Source of the DNA: an uncultured Pedobacter sp.
GTDB taxonomy: Bacteria > Bacteroidota > Bacteroidia > Sphingobacteriales > Sphingobacteriaceae
NCBI RefSeq assembly: GCF_913776295.1
Contig: NZ_CAJYOJ010000060.1
Location: 1-64,000 of the forward strand
Reading direction: 5' to 3'
DNA: 64,000 nucleotides
In this document: positions 52,668-62,280 of the stretch, piece after piece
How the letters are laid out: each line of letters opens with the position of its first letter
Position numbering within the stretch: the stretch's first letter is position 1
The notes under the pieces: model-generated
Databases searched by the model: none
The model's input: only the letters and a program-made list of their open reading frames with translations
Told to the model about the DNA's origin: nothing
Position numbers and translations under genes: made by a program

Positions 52668-54581
52668 TTGCCGAAAGAATATTTTAAAAAACTTCAGGAG
52701 CTGCTCGATACCGAACGTAAAGAAGATTTACGATCGTACTTAAAACTTACTGACAATACATCTGCTGCAGACAGGAGAGCTTTAGGCTTAACCTGGTACC
52801 CTATTGCCATCAGAAATACGGAAGTAAGCCGTGGCGACTATCTAACAGTGGAACTGGAAAGGACAACCCATCAGGACTTTTCTCATCAGTTTCGTTTTGG
52901 TACTGCTGTGGCATTATTTTCTAATCACAATGCCAAAGAGGATCGGCTGGAAGGGATCATCAATCATCAAAGTGGTAACAGGATGAAAATCAGCTTCCGT
53001 GTAGATGAGCTGCCGGACTGGACAAGAGATGGTAAACTTGGGGTGGATCTACTTTTCGATAATAACAGCTATGAAGAGATGCAGCATGCACTTAAACAAG
53101 CTTCGAACTTAGCCGAAAATCAATCAGAAAATAAACTCATCCGTATTTTAACAGCAGGAGAGAAACCGTCGTTTCGGGGAGAAGAGAAGTTCGTTATTCC
53201 CAATACGCTAAACGATTCACAGCAATTGGCCGTGAATAAAATTATTGCAGCTGATCATTTGGCTGTAGTTCACGGCCCGCCAGGTACCGGAAAAACAACT
53301 ACGCTGGTACACGCTATCAAATCATTGATAAAACATAACAATCAAAAAATTCTGGTGGTGGCACCAAGTAATACTGCTGTTGATTTACTTACGGAGAAAT
53401 TAGCTGCCGAAGGGCTAAAAGTCATTCGTGTAGGTAACCCCGCGAGGGTTTCTGAAAAGTTGATGGCGGCTACACTGGATCACCAAATGGCCGGTCATCC
53501 GGAGATGAAGACCATTAAAGCGTTGAAAAAACAGGCGGGTGAGTACAAAAACATGGCTCACAAATACAAACGTAGTTTTGGTAAAGCAGAACGCGATCAA
53601 CGCAAGGCCTTATTTGATGAAGCCCATAAAATTGGAAAAGAAGTTGAAAAAACGGAACAATATGTGATGGATAACCTGCTTACCAGCGCACAGGTTATTA
53701 CGGCCACTTTAGTCGGCGCTAACCATTATACGGTTCGGAATTTAAGATATCATACTATTGTGATTGATGAGGCCGGCCAGGCTCTTGAACCAGCTTGCTG
53801 GATACCGATTTTAAAGGCGCAGAAAGTGATCCTGGCCGGAGATCATTTTCAGCTTTCACCAACCGTAAAATCAAACGAAGCTGCCAGAAATGGCTTAAGT
53901 AACACTTTGTTAGAAAAAACGGTAACTCTTCATCCAGAATCAGTTGTGCTGCTAAATGAACAATATAGAATGCACAGTGCCATTATGGGGTATTCATCAA
54001 AGGTATTCTACAAAAATGCGCTAAAAGCCCATCATTCTGTTGCAGATCATTTGTTATTCCCTGGCGATGAACCAATGCAGTTTATTGATACGGCAGGTTG
54101 CAGCTATGACGAAAAATCAGACGGAACCAGCACCACTAATACGGAGGAAGCTGCATTTCTGGTTAGGCATTTGGCCAATTTGGTTTCAAATCTGACCAGT
54201 CTGGGGTTAACGGAAAGTTTTCCGTCAATTGCGATTGTTTCTCCATATAAACAACAGGTTCAGCTTTTGAATACTTTGGTCCAGGAGAATGAATTGTTAA
54301 TCCCGTATCAATCAAAAATTGCAGTCAATACCATTGACAGCTTTCAGGGGCAGGAACGGGACGTGGTTTACATCAGCCTGACCAGGAGTAATGGTGATGG
54401 AAGTATCGGCTTTTTATCGGATACGAGGAGGATGAATGTAGCAATGACCCGGGCCAGGAGAAAGCTGGTTGTGGTTGGTGATAGCGCTACATTATCGAAA
54501 TCTGATTTTTATGCTGAATTGATCCGTTACACGGAACAGTTAAATGCTTACCATAGTGCCTGGGAATTTATGGACTTATAA
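52668..54581 (+). CDS. DNA2/NAM7-type superfamily 1 helicase (IGHMBP2-like)
   Basis: The 637-residue protein starts with TTG. An N-terminal nucleic-acid-binding part (1-180) precedes two RecA-like domains. Walker A is VHGPPGTGKTTT (about residue 203), then APSNTAVD (motif Ia), VIDEAGQALEP (motif II), AGDHFQLSPT (motif III), LNEQYRMH (motif IV), NTIDSFQGQERDVV (motif V) and MNVAMTRARRKLVVVGD (motif VI). It resembles IGHMBP2/Upf1-like helicases. It starts 105 bp after DUF3037 on the same strand; co-transcription is possible. The TTG start is the only reasonable one. Confidence 0.93.
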   Translation: MPKEYFKKLQELLDTERKEDLRSYLKLTDNTSAADRRALGLTWYPIAIRNTEVSRGDYLTVELERTTHQDFSHQFRFGTAVALFSNHNAKEDRLEGIINHQSGNRMKISFRVDELPDWTRDGKLGVDLLFDNNSYEEMQHALKQASNLAENQSENKLIRILTAGEKPSFRGEEKFVIPNTLNDSQQLAVNKIIAADHLAVVHGPPGTGKTTTLVHAIKSLIKHNNQKILVVAPSNTAVDLLTEKLAAEGLKVIRVGNPARVSEKLMAATLDHQMAGHPEMKTIKALKKQAGEYKNMAHKYKRSFGKAERDQRKALFDEAHKIGKEVEKTEQYVMDNLLTSAQVITATLVGANHYTVRNLRYHTIVIDEAGQALEPACWIPILKAQKVILAGDHFQLSPTVKSNEAARNGLSNTLLEKTVTLHPESVVLLNEQYRMHSAIMGYSSKVFYKNALKAHHSVADHLLFPGDEPMQFIDTAGCSYDEKSDGTSTTNTEEAAFLVRHLANLVSNLTSLGLTESFPSIAIVSPYKQQVQLLNTLVQENELLIPYQSKIAVNTIDSFQGQERDVVYISLTRSNGDGSIGFLSDTRRMNVAMTRARRKLVVVGDSATLSKSDFYAELIRYTEQLNAYHSAWEFMDL

Positions 54582-54582
54582 T

Positions 54583-56436
54583 CTAAACCTTTTCCATCTT
54601 CTTTTCTTCTTCGAGTTTGCCCGATATACTTGCACCCGCAATTAAGAGTTCGTGTGTAATCATTTTAGTGTATTCGGTAATTTCAGATTTGAAATCTTTT
54701 ACAGATGAACCTGAGCGGATTTCTTCCAGTCTCTTTTCCCATTGCCCCGTAAGTTCAGCCTGTGCAATCTGTTTATCTTTCACTACTTCGTAGACAGCCA
54801 GGCCCTTATTGGTAGGTACAAGGTTCCTTTTTTCCCTGGTAATATATTCTCTGGTAATTAAAGTTTCTATAATGGATGCCCGCGTTGCCGGTGTGCCTAA
54901 ACCACTATCTTTCATGGCATAACGTAATTCTTCATCTTCAATCTCTTTGCCGCAGGTTTCGAGCGCTTTCAGCAAGGAAGCTTCATTATACATCGGTTTA
55001 GGCTTGGTCTGTTTTTCCAAAAGCGACTTTTCTGTGATCGGCAATTGCTCGCCAACAGCGACCTTAGGCAATGCTGCATTATCTTCATCCTTTTTATCAT
55101 CTTCAGGATCGTTAAAAACTGCACGCCAGCCTGCAGAACGGATCACCGTTCCGTTAGCCACAAAAGCAACACCTGATTGAATGGTTATTTTGGTTAATTC
55201 CTTAATGCACTCCTGGTGAAATGCCTCCATCATGCGTCCAACCACCATATCATATACTGCTTGTTTATCCGGACTCAATCCATAAGCGGCCTCGCCAGTG
55301 GGCAGAATGGCATGGTGATCGGTTACTTTTTTAGCGTTAACGCTGCGTTTGTTCAAGGTAATGGTTTGCAGAAATTGCGCTTGTTTGCCAAAATCGGGGT
55401 GACCGGTGAATTTTCCAATCAGATCTGAGACGCTGGCAAAAATATCATCACCAATATAGCGCGATCCGGTACGGGGATAAGAAACCAGTTTACTCTCGTA
55501 AAGGTTCTGCAAAATGTTAAGGGTCTGATCGGCAGTATATCCTTTTTTCTTATTGGCTTCCTGCTGTAAACTGCTTAAATCGTGTAATAGCGGAGGTGGT
55601 TCTTTTCTTGGCTTGGCTTCTACAGCCGTAATGTTTCCGCCAGTGGGAAAACCAGAGGCTACATCTTCTACAAGGGCAAATAACTTTTCAACCTCTTCTT
55701 TATCCTTATAGTTTGAGGTTGATATCGCTTTAAAAACCTGTTCGTCTTTAACCAGTAAAATACTGATCTGATAATAGGTTTGAGGAACAAAGTTTTTAAT
55801 CTCTAAAAAACGTGCACAGATCATCGCCAGGGTAGGGGTTTGTACCCGCCCTAATGATAGGACTGTTCTGTTGCCTGCAGATATACTGAGTGCCTGCGTA
55901 GCATTCATACCCACCAGCCAGTCAGACTCTGAGCGGCAATGGGCCGAATTAAATAGCGTATCGTAATCGGTTCCGGGTTTTAAGTTCCTGAATCCGTCTT
56001 TTATGGCCTCATCGGTTTGTGAAGAGATCCAGAGCCGTTTAAATGGTTTTTTGCATTTGAGATAATAATAAATATACCTGAAAATTAACTCACCCTCGCG
56101 CCCCGCATCCGTTGCCACAATAATTTCACTTGCCTCATCAAAAAGCTTTTTGATCGTATCCAATTGTTTGCGTACTGCCGGATCTTCTACAAAACCATCT
56201 TTTGTTTTGATCTTTCTAACAGCGAGTTTAAACTTTTGTGGAAGCATGGGTAAATGTTGCTTCCTCCAGCCTATAAAGCCATAATCCTGAGGGGGAGCCA
56301 ATTGTAATAAATGCCCGAATGCCCAGGTAAAAGAATATCCTTTACCTTCAATGTATCCATCTTTTCTGGTGGTTGCTCCAAAAACTTTAGCAAGTTCACG
56401 ACCAACAGAAGGCTTTTCTGCAATTACAATCTTCAT
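54583..56436 (-). CDS. topB: DNA topoisomerase III (type IA)
   Basis: TopB relaxes and decatenates DNA by single-strand passage. The 617-residue protein has the Toprim domain with IAEKPSVGRELAKVFG and the metal-binding ATDAGREGELIFR. The catalytic tyrosine is in LVSYPRTGSRYIGDD (about residue 319). C-terminal zinc fingers are absent, and the sequence ends with a charged tail (SGKLEEEKKMEKV). It is convergent with the helicase, with one base between the stops. Confidence 0.94.
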   Translation of the reverse strand: MKIVIAEKPSVGRELAKVFGATTRKDGYIEGKGYSFTWAFGHLLQLAPPQDYGFIGWRKQHLPMLPQKFKLAVRKIKTKDGFVEDPAVRKQLDTIKKLFDEASEIIVATDAGREGELIFRYIYYYLKCKKPFKRLWISSQTDEAIKDGFRNLKPGTDYDTLFNSAHCRSESDWLVGMNATQALSISAGNRTVLSLGRVQTPTLAMICARFLEIKNFVPQTYYQISILLVKDEQVFKAISTSNYKDKEEVEKLFALVEDVASGFPTGGNITAVEAKPRKEPPPLLHDLSSLQQEANKKKGYTADQTLNILQNLYESKLVSYPRTGSRYIGDDIFASVSDLIGKFTGHPDFGKQAQFLQTITLNKRSVNAKKVTDHHAILPTGEAAYGLSPDKQAVYDMVVGRMMEAFHQECIKELTKITIQSGVAFVANGTVIRSAGWRAVFNDPEDDKKDEDNAALPKVAVGEQLPITEKSLLEKQTKPKPMYNEASLLKALETCGKEIEDEELRYAMKDSGLGTPATRASIIETLITREYITREKRNLVPTNKGLAVYEVVKDKQIAQAELTGQWEKRLEEIRSGSSVKDFKSEITEYTKMITHELLIAGASISGKLEEEKKMEKV

Positions 56437-56637
56437 GAATGGCTTATCTTTTCAAACGCAAAGATGATTAAAATATCGGCAATAGCTTCAAAAAATTACT
56501 CACACTGCCTTTTAACACAACTTTTGGTAAACAATTATCTGATATGTTTGTCACCTATTTTAGATCGGCTGCTTTTATATCGGATTGACTAACAATTTAC
56601 TAAAACCTCCATCTAACTGTTACAATTATTTTGATGA

Positions 56638-57090
56638 ATGGATAAAATTTACGAACTGAAAGGACATCACATTAAAGTGGGGATTGAGCACAAGTTGATC
56701 CGTGTGTACAGTGATGTGCAACTTTGGGCATATCTCGAAGGAAATTCGTCTATCAGGTTAATGCGGTTTGAACTTTTGGTAAACACCATTAAGGCTGATT
56801 ATGAGCAACATTTTAACAAGGCGCTCGCTATTTCCAATGCCTCGCTGATTGTAGAAATTTTAGTGCACGTATATTGTGATTACCTGGGTTTATCCTTTAA
56901 TCGTATAGTAAAGATAAAATGGATACAGGCGATCGTTAAAAAACTACTTCAGCGGGCTGAGGTGGTTGATTGTGGCGAGAGATCAGTTGATAGCAACCGT
57001 TGGGTATGGGATTTGCTAGCGGGCAGCCAGTCACTTTTCATCAGCATTTTGCCGGGAAAACTCAATGCAAAAAATATTAAATATCATTAA
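56638..57090 (+). CDS. Hypothetical protein, no recognised family
   Basis: The 150-residue protein MDKIYELKGHHIKVGIEHKLIRVY... has an alpha/beta composition without membrane segment or signal. It carries a weakly basic middle (IKWIQAIVKKLLQRAEV) and two cysteines (HVYCDYL, VVDCGERS). The start ATG lies after a 200-bp AT-rich region. Its stop overlaps the convergent L,D-transpeptidase stop by four bases. I do not recognise it. Confidence 0.6.
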   Translation: MDKIYELKGHHIKVGIEHKLIRVYSDVQLWAYLEGNSSIRLMRFELLVNTIKADYEQHFNKALAISNASLIVEILVHVYCDYLGLSFNRIVKIKWIQAIVKKLLQRAEVVDCGERSVDSNRWVWDLLAGSQSLFISILPGKLNAKNIKYH

Positions 57091-57872
57091 TCGGTTTTTG
57101 ATGCAAAAATCTGTGCTTGGTTTAAAGCTACACTTGCCGCAAGCTTTTCGTTTAAGAAAGAAGAGTAATATAAGTGATCTGAGTTATTGATAAAAATAAC
57201 CGTTCGATCTGAGATAGTATTAATCACCTCATCAATCAGTTTAGCCGGAACAGCAGGGCAACCCTGGCTTCTGCCCAGCCTACCCAATTCATCTATACTG
57301 CTCTGGCTCACATAACTTGCACCATGCACCACAATTGATCTCGCTCTGGCGTTACTGTTGAAACCTTGATCCATGCCATCTAATTTAAGTGAACGGCCAT
57401 GTTTGCCATAATATATCTCGCCGGTTAAATAGAAGCCCAAACTGCTTTGGTTAGAGTTGATATTGTTGGAAAAACTAGCAGGTTTATCGCCGCCGCTGTT
57501 TACGCCATGTGCCACCCAGGTATTTAAGATTAATTTTTTACAGGCCAGGTCGATAATGTAAAGCCGCTTTTTAGTGCTTTCCTGATCGAAATCTGCAATA
57601 GTTAAAATAGATTTGGCATGTAATAATCCGGAATATTTCATGTTATAAAACCCGGTTAAGGCTTTCTCAAAAACCTGTTCGGTTAATCCTGTAGAATCTA
57701 AATGAATATCATGATATATATTGGAGATGAACTGACGGTAAAGCGTATCTGCCGCTATTTCTTTAAGGGCATCATGTTGTGTTTGAGGATAATCTATTGC
57801 TTTCCAACTTGTTCCGACAATGCTTATAACCACTAAAAAAATCGTAGCAATGCCCGGGATGTATTTCTTCAT
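57087..57872 (-). CDS. Murein L,D-transpeptidase catalytic domain protein
   Basis: The 261-residue protein has an N-terminal signal or anchor (IPGIATIFLVVISIVGTSW). A C-terminal domain contains the HG motif in VVHGASYVS (about residue 180) and the catalytic cysteine in SQGCPAVPAKLID (about residue 204). This is the murein L,D-transpeptidase group with the SxGC arrangement rather than the canonical YkuD SHGC. Expected to remodel peptidoglycan cross-links or attach lipoproteins in the periplasm. It is monocistronic. Confidence 0.9.
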   Translation of the reverse strand: MKKYIPGIATIFLVVISIVGTSWKAIDYPQTQHDALKEIAADTLYRQFISNIYHDIHLDSTGLTEQVFEKALTGFYNMKYSGLLHAKSILTIADFDQESTKKRLYIIDLACKKLILNTWVAHGVNSGGDKPASFSNNINSNQSSLGFYLTGEIYYGKHGRSLKLDGMDQGFNSNARARSIVVHGASYVSQSSIDELGRLGRSQGCPAVPAKLIDEVINTISDRTVIFINNSDHLYYSSFLNEKLAASVALNQAQIFASKTD

Positions 57873-58085
57873 TCAGTTTGGTTTATTTTGATATCGATTT
57901 ATTTAAACGACGTTGAGGTTTAAATATTGCATACCTTTAATGTAATCCTAAAAATACATGATGTTTTATTAAATATCCGATTTTTAGCCGATTGACCTAT
58001 AGCTTTTAGGAATAAAAATGTTTTAACATTCAGTTATCTTCCTGTGCAAAACCGAAAAATTATATTTTTCCTCAATCTATTTACG

Positions 58086-58093
58086 TATTTTTG
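58086..58093 (+). promoter_or_regulatory. Putative -7 box of the 40-residue membrane peptide gene
   Basis: TATTTTTG lies 19 bp before the ATG at 58113. No clear -33 TTG. Confidence 0.35.
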
Positions 58094-58112
58094 TGGCACA
58101 AAGGAAATAGAA

Positions 58113-58235
58113 ATGCCAAACAGCGACAATGATTATTCTTTCTGGACCAAATACAGAAAATTTGCCACCACAGAAATTTTGATGTACCTGATTATGATTA
58201 TTGGTATTGGTCTTGGAATTATTTTTTTAAGCTAA
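58113..58235 (+). CDS. Forty-residue single-helix membrane protein
   Basis: From the ATG at 58113 (AAAGGAAATAG before it) the peptide is MPNSDNDYSFWTKYRKFATT followed by one membrane helix, ILMYLIMIIGIGLGIIFLS. A frame extending upstream to 58044 crosses the promoter-like box and is not supported. Function unknown. Its stop overlaps the end of the convergent DUF3857 gene by 17 bases. Confidence 0.65.
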   Translation: MPNSDNDYSFWTKYRKFATTEILMYLIMIIGIGLGIIFLS

Positions 58236-60126
58236 GGGCTAGTTTTAAATAGTCTGCAGCAGTTACGTCGTTTATGAATTTCGAAAATTCCGCGTACTTT
58301 TCGGCTGGAAATGTTCCGTCGTTTAAAACAAATTTCCGGTAATAGGTTAATTTGTTTCCTGCTATACTTGCTTTGCAGGTATATTCTCCAAACACACTCT
58401 TAAAGATTTTATCCTGACCAACAATTAACGCTGAATTTACATGATCAGGCAGTGTGTAAATAATGGTGTCCTCGTCAGTATAACCGCGGTTGATGTAAAC
58501 AGGTAATGTCCTTTTGCTTATTTCAGGGATGGAATGTTTTAAGTTAAAAGCATTAAGCTGTAAAAACATTTTATTCCCGTTCACCGGCGCATAGTTTCTG
58601 ATCGTGACCGTTAGATCTTCCAGGAGTTCAGGCTTAATATCTTTTTTCCGGGTGAAGAAAACATTTTCAAAATCGATATTGTCAATATTATAGGTTTCCT
58701 TTAATAACTTATGCTGTTCTGTTATCGGTTTATCAATCAAAGCTTCAAGGTTTTCATATTGTGAGCCTGCATAAACAGTGTTCATTTTGCCGGATACACT
58801 TCCATCTGGCTGAATCTTTAGCTCAGCCTTACGTGTCTGCAGGTTTTCAGCAGTAGTTAGTTTCGGTGTATGCAATAATTTTCCGCCATCTTCGGTACAG
58901 GCAAGTACCAGCCTATCGTCTGTAAAATCGCTTAAAAAACCAAATGGGATTTTTTGGCTGGTGCATTCCAGCCAGGTGGTATCACCCTTTAATGGCATGC
59001 ACAAGATAATGTGATTGCCTTGATCCATACTGGCATATGCCGTATCCATGCTTTTCTTTTCAGAACCTGCAGATACCACACAGTAATATGAAGCTATGTT
59101 TGCAGCGTTGAGCAAACTTTGCATGTAATTGACCAAAGCTTTGCAATCTCCATAACCCAACCGGTCTACTTCGTTTGCTGCAACAGGCTGAAAACCACCA
59201 ATACCTATCTGAACGCTGATGTATCTTGTTTTATCTTGTAAAAATTGATAAATTTTACGGGCTTTATCTTTATCCGTTTTTTCGTTTTTAACCAGGTCTT
59301 TGATCATCTCAACCGTAGCCGGAGACAGGGTTTTGCGCTCTACCAGCAGGTTTTCATAAATCCACTTGCCCAGTTCTTTCCAATTGCTATAACTTCCTTT
59401 ACGGTTATAATAATAAAACGTTTGCGGAGCAATTTGTATTTTGGTCACATAGGTTTCGCGTGCAGGACTGTAGGGCTCAGGTTGTATTGCCAAAACGTTA
59501 TTTACTTTCCAGATAGATTTTTTCTGCTTCTCGTCTGTTAAAATTTCCGGATTTCCGTTATAATTTTGGCTTTTAATTCTTATTTCGTCAGTGGGTTTGC
59601 AGATAAAAGTATAAGTACTTTTTTCTACCGAAACATCATCTGCCGGCTTAGGCGTCCAATCGGGGATAATCAGGTTTTGCTTGTTTCTGATTTCATAATG
59701 GTAAACCAGCGTATAAGGATATTCGTTTATTGATGGCAGATAGTGTTTAACACGACTATCCACAAAAAGAGAGAATCCATCTGCGGCACTCATGTCTGAA
59801 AAATCGTTTTGAGAAAATTTATGGGTTAGTTTGCCTACACTATTGTAGACTTCTCCTTTGATGCTTTTAATTGAAATGTTTTTATCGTAGAAGAGCACTA
59901 ACCGGGCTTCATCTTCGCCATTTTGGTTAAAAACGGTGATGGCCTTTTTTACATTCAGCATCACGTTATCAGGGGATCGCATGTCGACAATTGTTTCCTC
60001 ATTACGAATACAGGCATTGGCACGGTAACGGAGGTTTGATGGAATTAAGTCAACATCATAGTTATCCTGCGCAAAGCTTGCAACTGACCCTAAAAATAGG
60101 CAAAGAATAATATATAGAAACCTCAT
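58219..60126 (-). CDS. Secreted DUF3857/transglutaminase-like protein
   Basis: The 635-residue protein has a signal peptide ending near SFAQDN. A DUF3857 beta-sandwich follows (about 50-240), then a transglutaminase-like domain with the nucleophile in GYGDCKALVNYM (about residue 326) and the histidine in QGNHIILCMPL (about 372). The C-terminal region is beta-rich. It abuts the second DUF3857 gene (next base), so the two are one operon. Envelope-associated, exact function unknown. Confidence 0.88.
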   Translation of the reverse strand: MRFLYIILCLFLGSVASFAQDNYDVDLIPSNLRYRANACIRNEETIVDMRSPDNVMLNVKKAITVFNQNGEDEARLVLFYDKNISIKSIKGEVYNSVGKLTHKFSQNDFSDMSAADGFSLFVDSRVKHYLPSINEYPYTLVYHYEIRNKQNLIIPDWTPKPADDVSVEKSTYTFICKPTDEIRIKSQNYNGNPEILTDEKQKKSIWKVNNVLAIQPEPYSPARETYVTKIQIAPQTFYYYNRKGSYSNWKELGKWIYENLLVERKTLSPATVEMIKDLVKNEKTDKDKARKIYQFLQDKTRYISVQIGIGGFQPVAANEVDRLGYGDCKALVNYMQSLLNAANIASYYCVVSAGSEKKSMDTAYASMDQGNHIILCMPLKGDTTWLECTSQKIPFGFLSDFTDDRLVLACTEDGGKLLHTPKLTTAENLQTRKAELKIQPDGSVSGKMNTVYAGSQYENLEALIDKPITEQHKLLKETYNIDNIDFENVFFTRKKDIKPELLEDLTVTIRNYAPVNGNKMFLQLNAFNLKHSIPEISKRTLPVYINRGYTDEDTIIYTLPDHVNSALIVGQDKIFKSVFGEYTCKASIAGNKLTYYRKFVLNDGTFPAEKYAEFSKFINDVTAADYLKLALSLKK

Positions 60127-62100
60127 TTAATTAGCCTTTTTCAGTAAAAACTCTGTTTTTTGATTCTGGATGATTTTACTGTAGAACTCTTTTAGGTAAA
60201 GGTATTCATCTGGTTGATAAATAGCTTTGTTAAACTGTAAAATCTGGCTCATTGAAATGGTGTTTTCATCCAGAGCAGTTTTCAATAAGTACTTTCCTCC
60301 TGCATCTGGCAGAGCAATGGCCATATCTTTCGGCTTTTCCAACAGTTGGTATTTTTCTGGTAATAGTATATTGATGGTGATGCGCTCGTCGGATGCTGCA
60401 CCTAAATCAACAGGGTAGGTGCGTTCGTTTAAGTTGAATGGGTTTTTGGAGATGGCATTGATGAAAAACGGACTGAAATAAAACTGATCTTTATTTGAAC
60501 CATCATTTATGGTAAATTCTACCTCATATTTCTCTATTAAAGAACTTTCAACACTATCCAGGTTCGAAATTTGATGATCCAATATTTTTATTCTGGTTAA
60601 ACGCTCATCAAGTTTCTCTACATACTCATCCGGAGAATTGTATCGAAGTATTTCTTTACGTTTTCCGAAAGCGGCATATCCCATGCTATAGGTGGTTAAC
60701 GTACCGATAACTTTTCCCTCAGTTGTCATTTTTCCAGTCATGATATAACTGGTGCTTGTTTTCTGGCTGGCCACCAGATCGATCCAGTAAGATGGCTTTT
60801 TTAAATTGATTACCCTTCCCTGGTCATTTATACACCGTAGAGGCAGCAAACCGAAAGGCAATAATGGTTCTGTAGCATCCAGTAAATAACTTTTATCAGC
60901 AATATTTACTTTGGCAATAAGGTAATTAAAATCACTCATTACCGGATAAAGTTTGTTTACCGTCCCATTATCGCGGGTAGAAAGAATTACAGCTTCCGCA
61001 TCCAAACCGGCGGCAGAAAGTGCCGCAATTAAACTCAGGTTAACGTCAGCCACATTGCCTGATCTATTTTCCAGTGCCTGTTTAATATTATCTTCAGCGT
61101 ACTTACCATAATAATTATTCCACTTGATCTGTTTTTTGATGTAATTATAAATAGATTTGGCTTTATCTAAATCTGTAGAACTCCCTTTTGTAATTTCTGG
61201 AATGAGGTCTTTAAAAATGTCTTTTCTTTTCATCTGGCTACCCAGTGTTTTATAAGTAGATAGCTCATAATCAATGTCTCTCCAGGTTTTGGTATAAGAT
61301 GTTTTACTACCGTTTAAATTCTGGACATCAGAAAGTTCGAAATAGATAGCCGATTTGAAGTTACTGGGCGCAGTCATATTATCCTCTTCAATAAATGCCG
61401 GGATATTTTTCATCGTGTAATTGATTTTAGAACAATCAATAGGCACGCCTGATAGCCTTAAACATTCTTTGCTCAGTTCAACTTTTTGATCAGTGAGTTT
61501 CTGAAAACCACGTAACGATACATTGTAGTTGTAAATGCCCGGAATATATACCAGATATTCGCTTATTACTTTTGGAATGTTGCTTTGAAATTCCCATGTT
61601 CTGAAATTAAATAAGTTCGGAGATTTTAGCCGGTAACTGTATTCAATCACAGACCCTTCTTTAAGGTTAGGAAGGGTAAATTTGGTGAGTCTGGTATATT
61701 TAGACCTGTTTTCGGTGAAAATGGCCTTTTTATCCATCACGGTTTCTGCAAAATTATGATCTATGTAGTTAAAGGTAGATGCTTTTAATTCACTTATGGT
61801 TTCCTCGCGTGATTCGTCTTTATAGGTTGGGATAATGATATTAGCTTCTTTAAAGCCCTCTTTATTATAAATTTTAATTTTTACATGGCGTTCAAAAATT
61901 AGTTCTAAACTACCCGTAGCATCATCACGTTGAATAGATGCGGTGCCAAATTCTCTTAAAACAATAGCATTGGCATTACTATCCAGCTTCTTTTTGTCGA
62001 ATTCGTAATCATCGTAGGTAATTGAACCGAAGTTAAAGTTTTGGGCATGAATGTTTAGCGACAGGAAAAATAGAAATAATAGAGGTAGTATTTTATTCAT
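60127..62100 (-). CDS. Secreted DUF3857 protein with a transglutaminase-like domain lacking the Cys
   Basis: The 657-residue protein has a signal peptide ending near NIHAQ. A DUF3857 region follows (about 50-250, with FTLPNLKEGSVIEYSYRLKSP), then a transglutaminase-like domain. Where the partner gene has GDCKAL, this protein has RSGNVADVNLSLIAAL (about residue 348), so the catalytic cysteine is replaced. It should be a non-enzymatic family member, perhaps binding or regulating. It ends one base before the start of its partner. Confidence 0.87.
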   Translation of the reverse strand: MNKILPLLFLFFLSLNIHAQNFNFGSITYDDYEFDKKKLDSNANAIVLREFGTASIQRDDATGSLELIFERHVKIKIYNKEGFKEANIIIPTYKDESREETISELKASTFNYIDHNFAETVMDKKAIFTENRSKYTRLTKFTLPNLKEGSVIEYSYRLKSPNLFNFRTWEFQSNIPKVISEYLVYIPGIYNYNVSLRGFQKLTDQKVELSKECLRLSGVPIDCSKINYTMKNIPAFIEEDNMTAPSNFKSAIYFELSDVQNLNGSKTSYTKTWRDIDYELSTYKTLGSQMKRKDIFKDLIPEITKGSSTDLDKAKSIYNYIKKQIKWNNYYGKYAEDNIKQALENRSGNVADVNLSLIAALSAAGLDAEAVILSTRDNGTVNKLYPVMSDFNYLIAKVNIADKSYLLDATEPLLPFGLLPLRCINDQGRVINLKKPSYWIDLVASQKTSTSYIMTGKMTTEGKVIGTLTTYSMGYAAFGKRKEILRYNSPDEYVEKLDERLTRIKILDHQISNLDSVESSLIEKYEVEFTINDGSNKDQFYFSPFFINAISKNPFNLNERTYPVDLGAASDERITINILLPEKYQLLEKPKDMAIALPDAGGKYLLKTALDENTISMSQILQFNKAIYQPDEYLYLKEFYSKIIQNQKTEFLLKKAN

Positions 62101-62126
62101 TTGAGCGTAAGTAAGGGCTGCAAGTT

Positions 62127-62145
62127 AATCTTAGAAACTAAGATT
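62127..62145 (-). promoter_or_regulatory. Perfect inverted repeat upstream of the DUF3857 operon
   Basis: AATCTTAG and CTAAGATT form an 8-bp inverted repeat around AAA, 26 bp before the start codon. It may be an operator or a leader hairpin. No T run, so no terminator. Confidence 0.4.
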
Positions 62146-62280
62146 CTGAAATAATTTGACAATTAAATTTATAAATTAATGAAGCTGTTTACCGAACTAA
62201 TGAAACCTTTTTAGCACTTTTGAAAAAAGAATTTGACATTCCGATTCAAATCTAATGTCGCCAATCTCACATCTTAAGAA

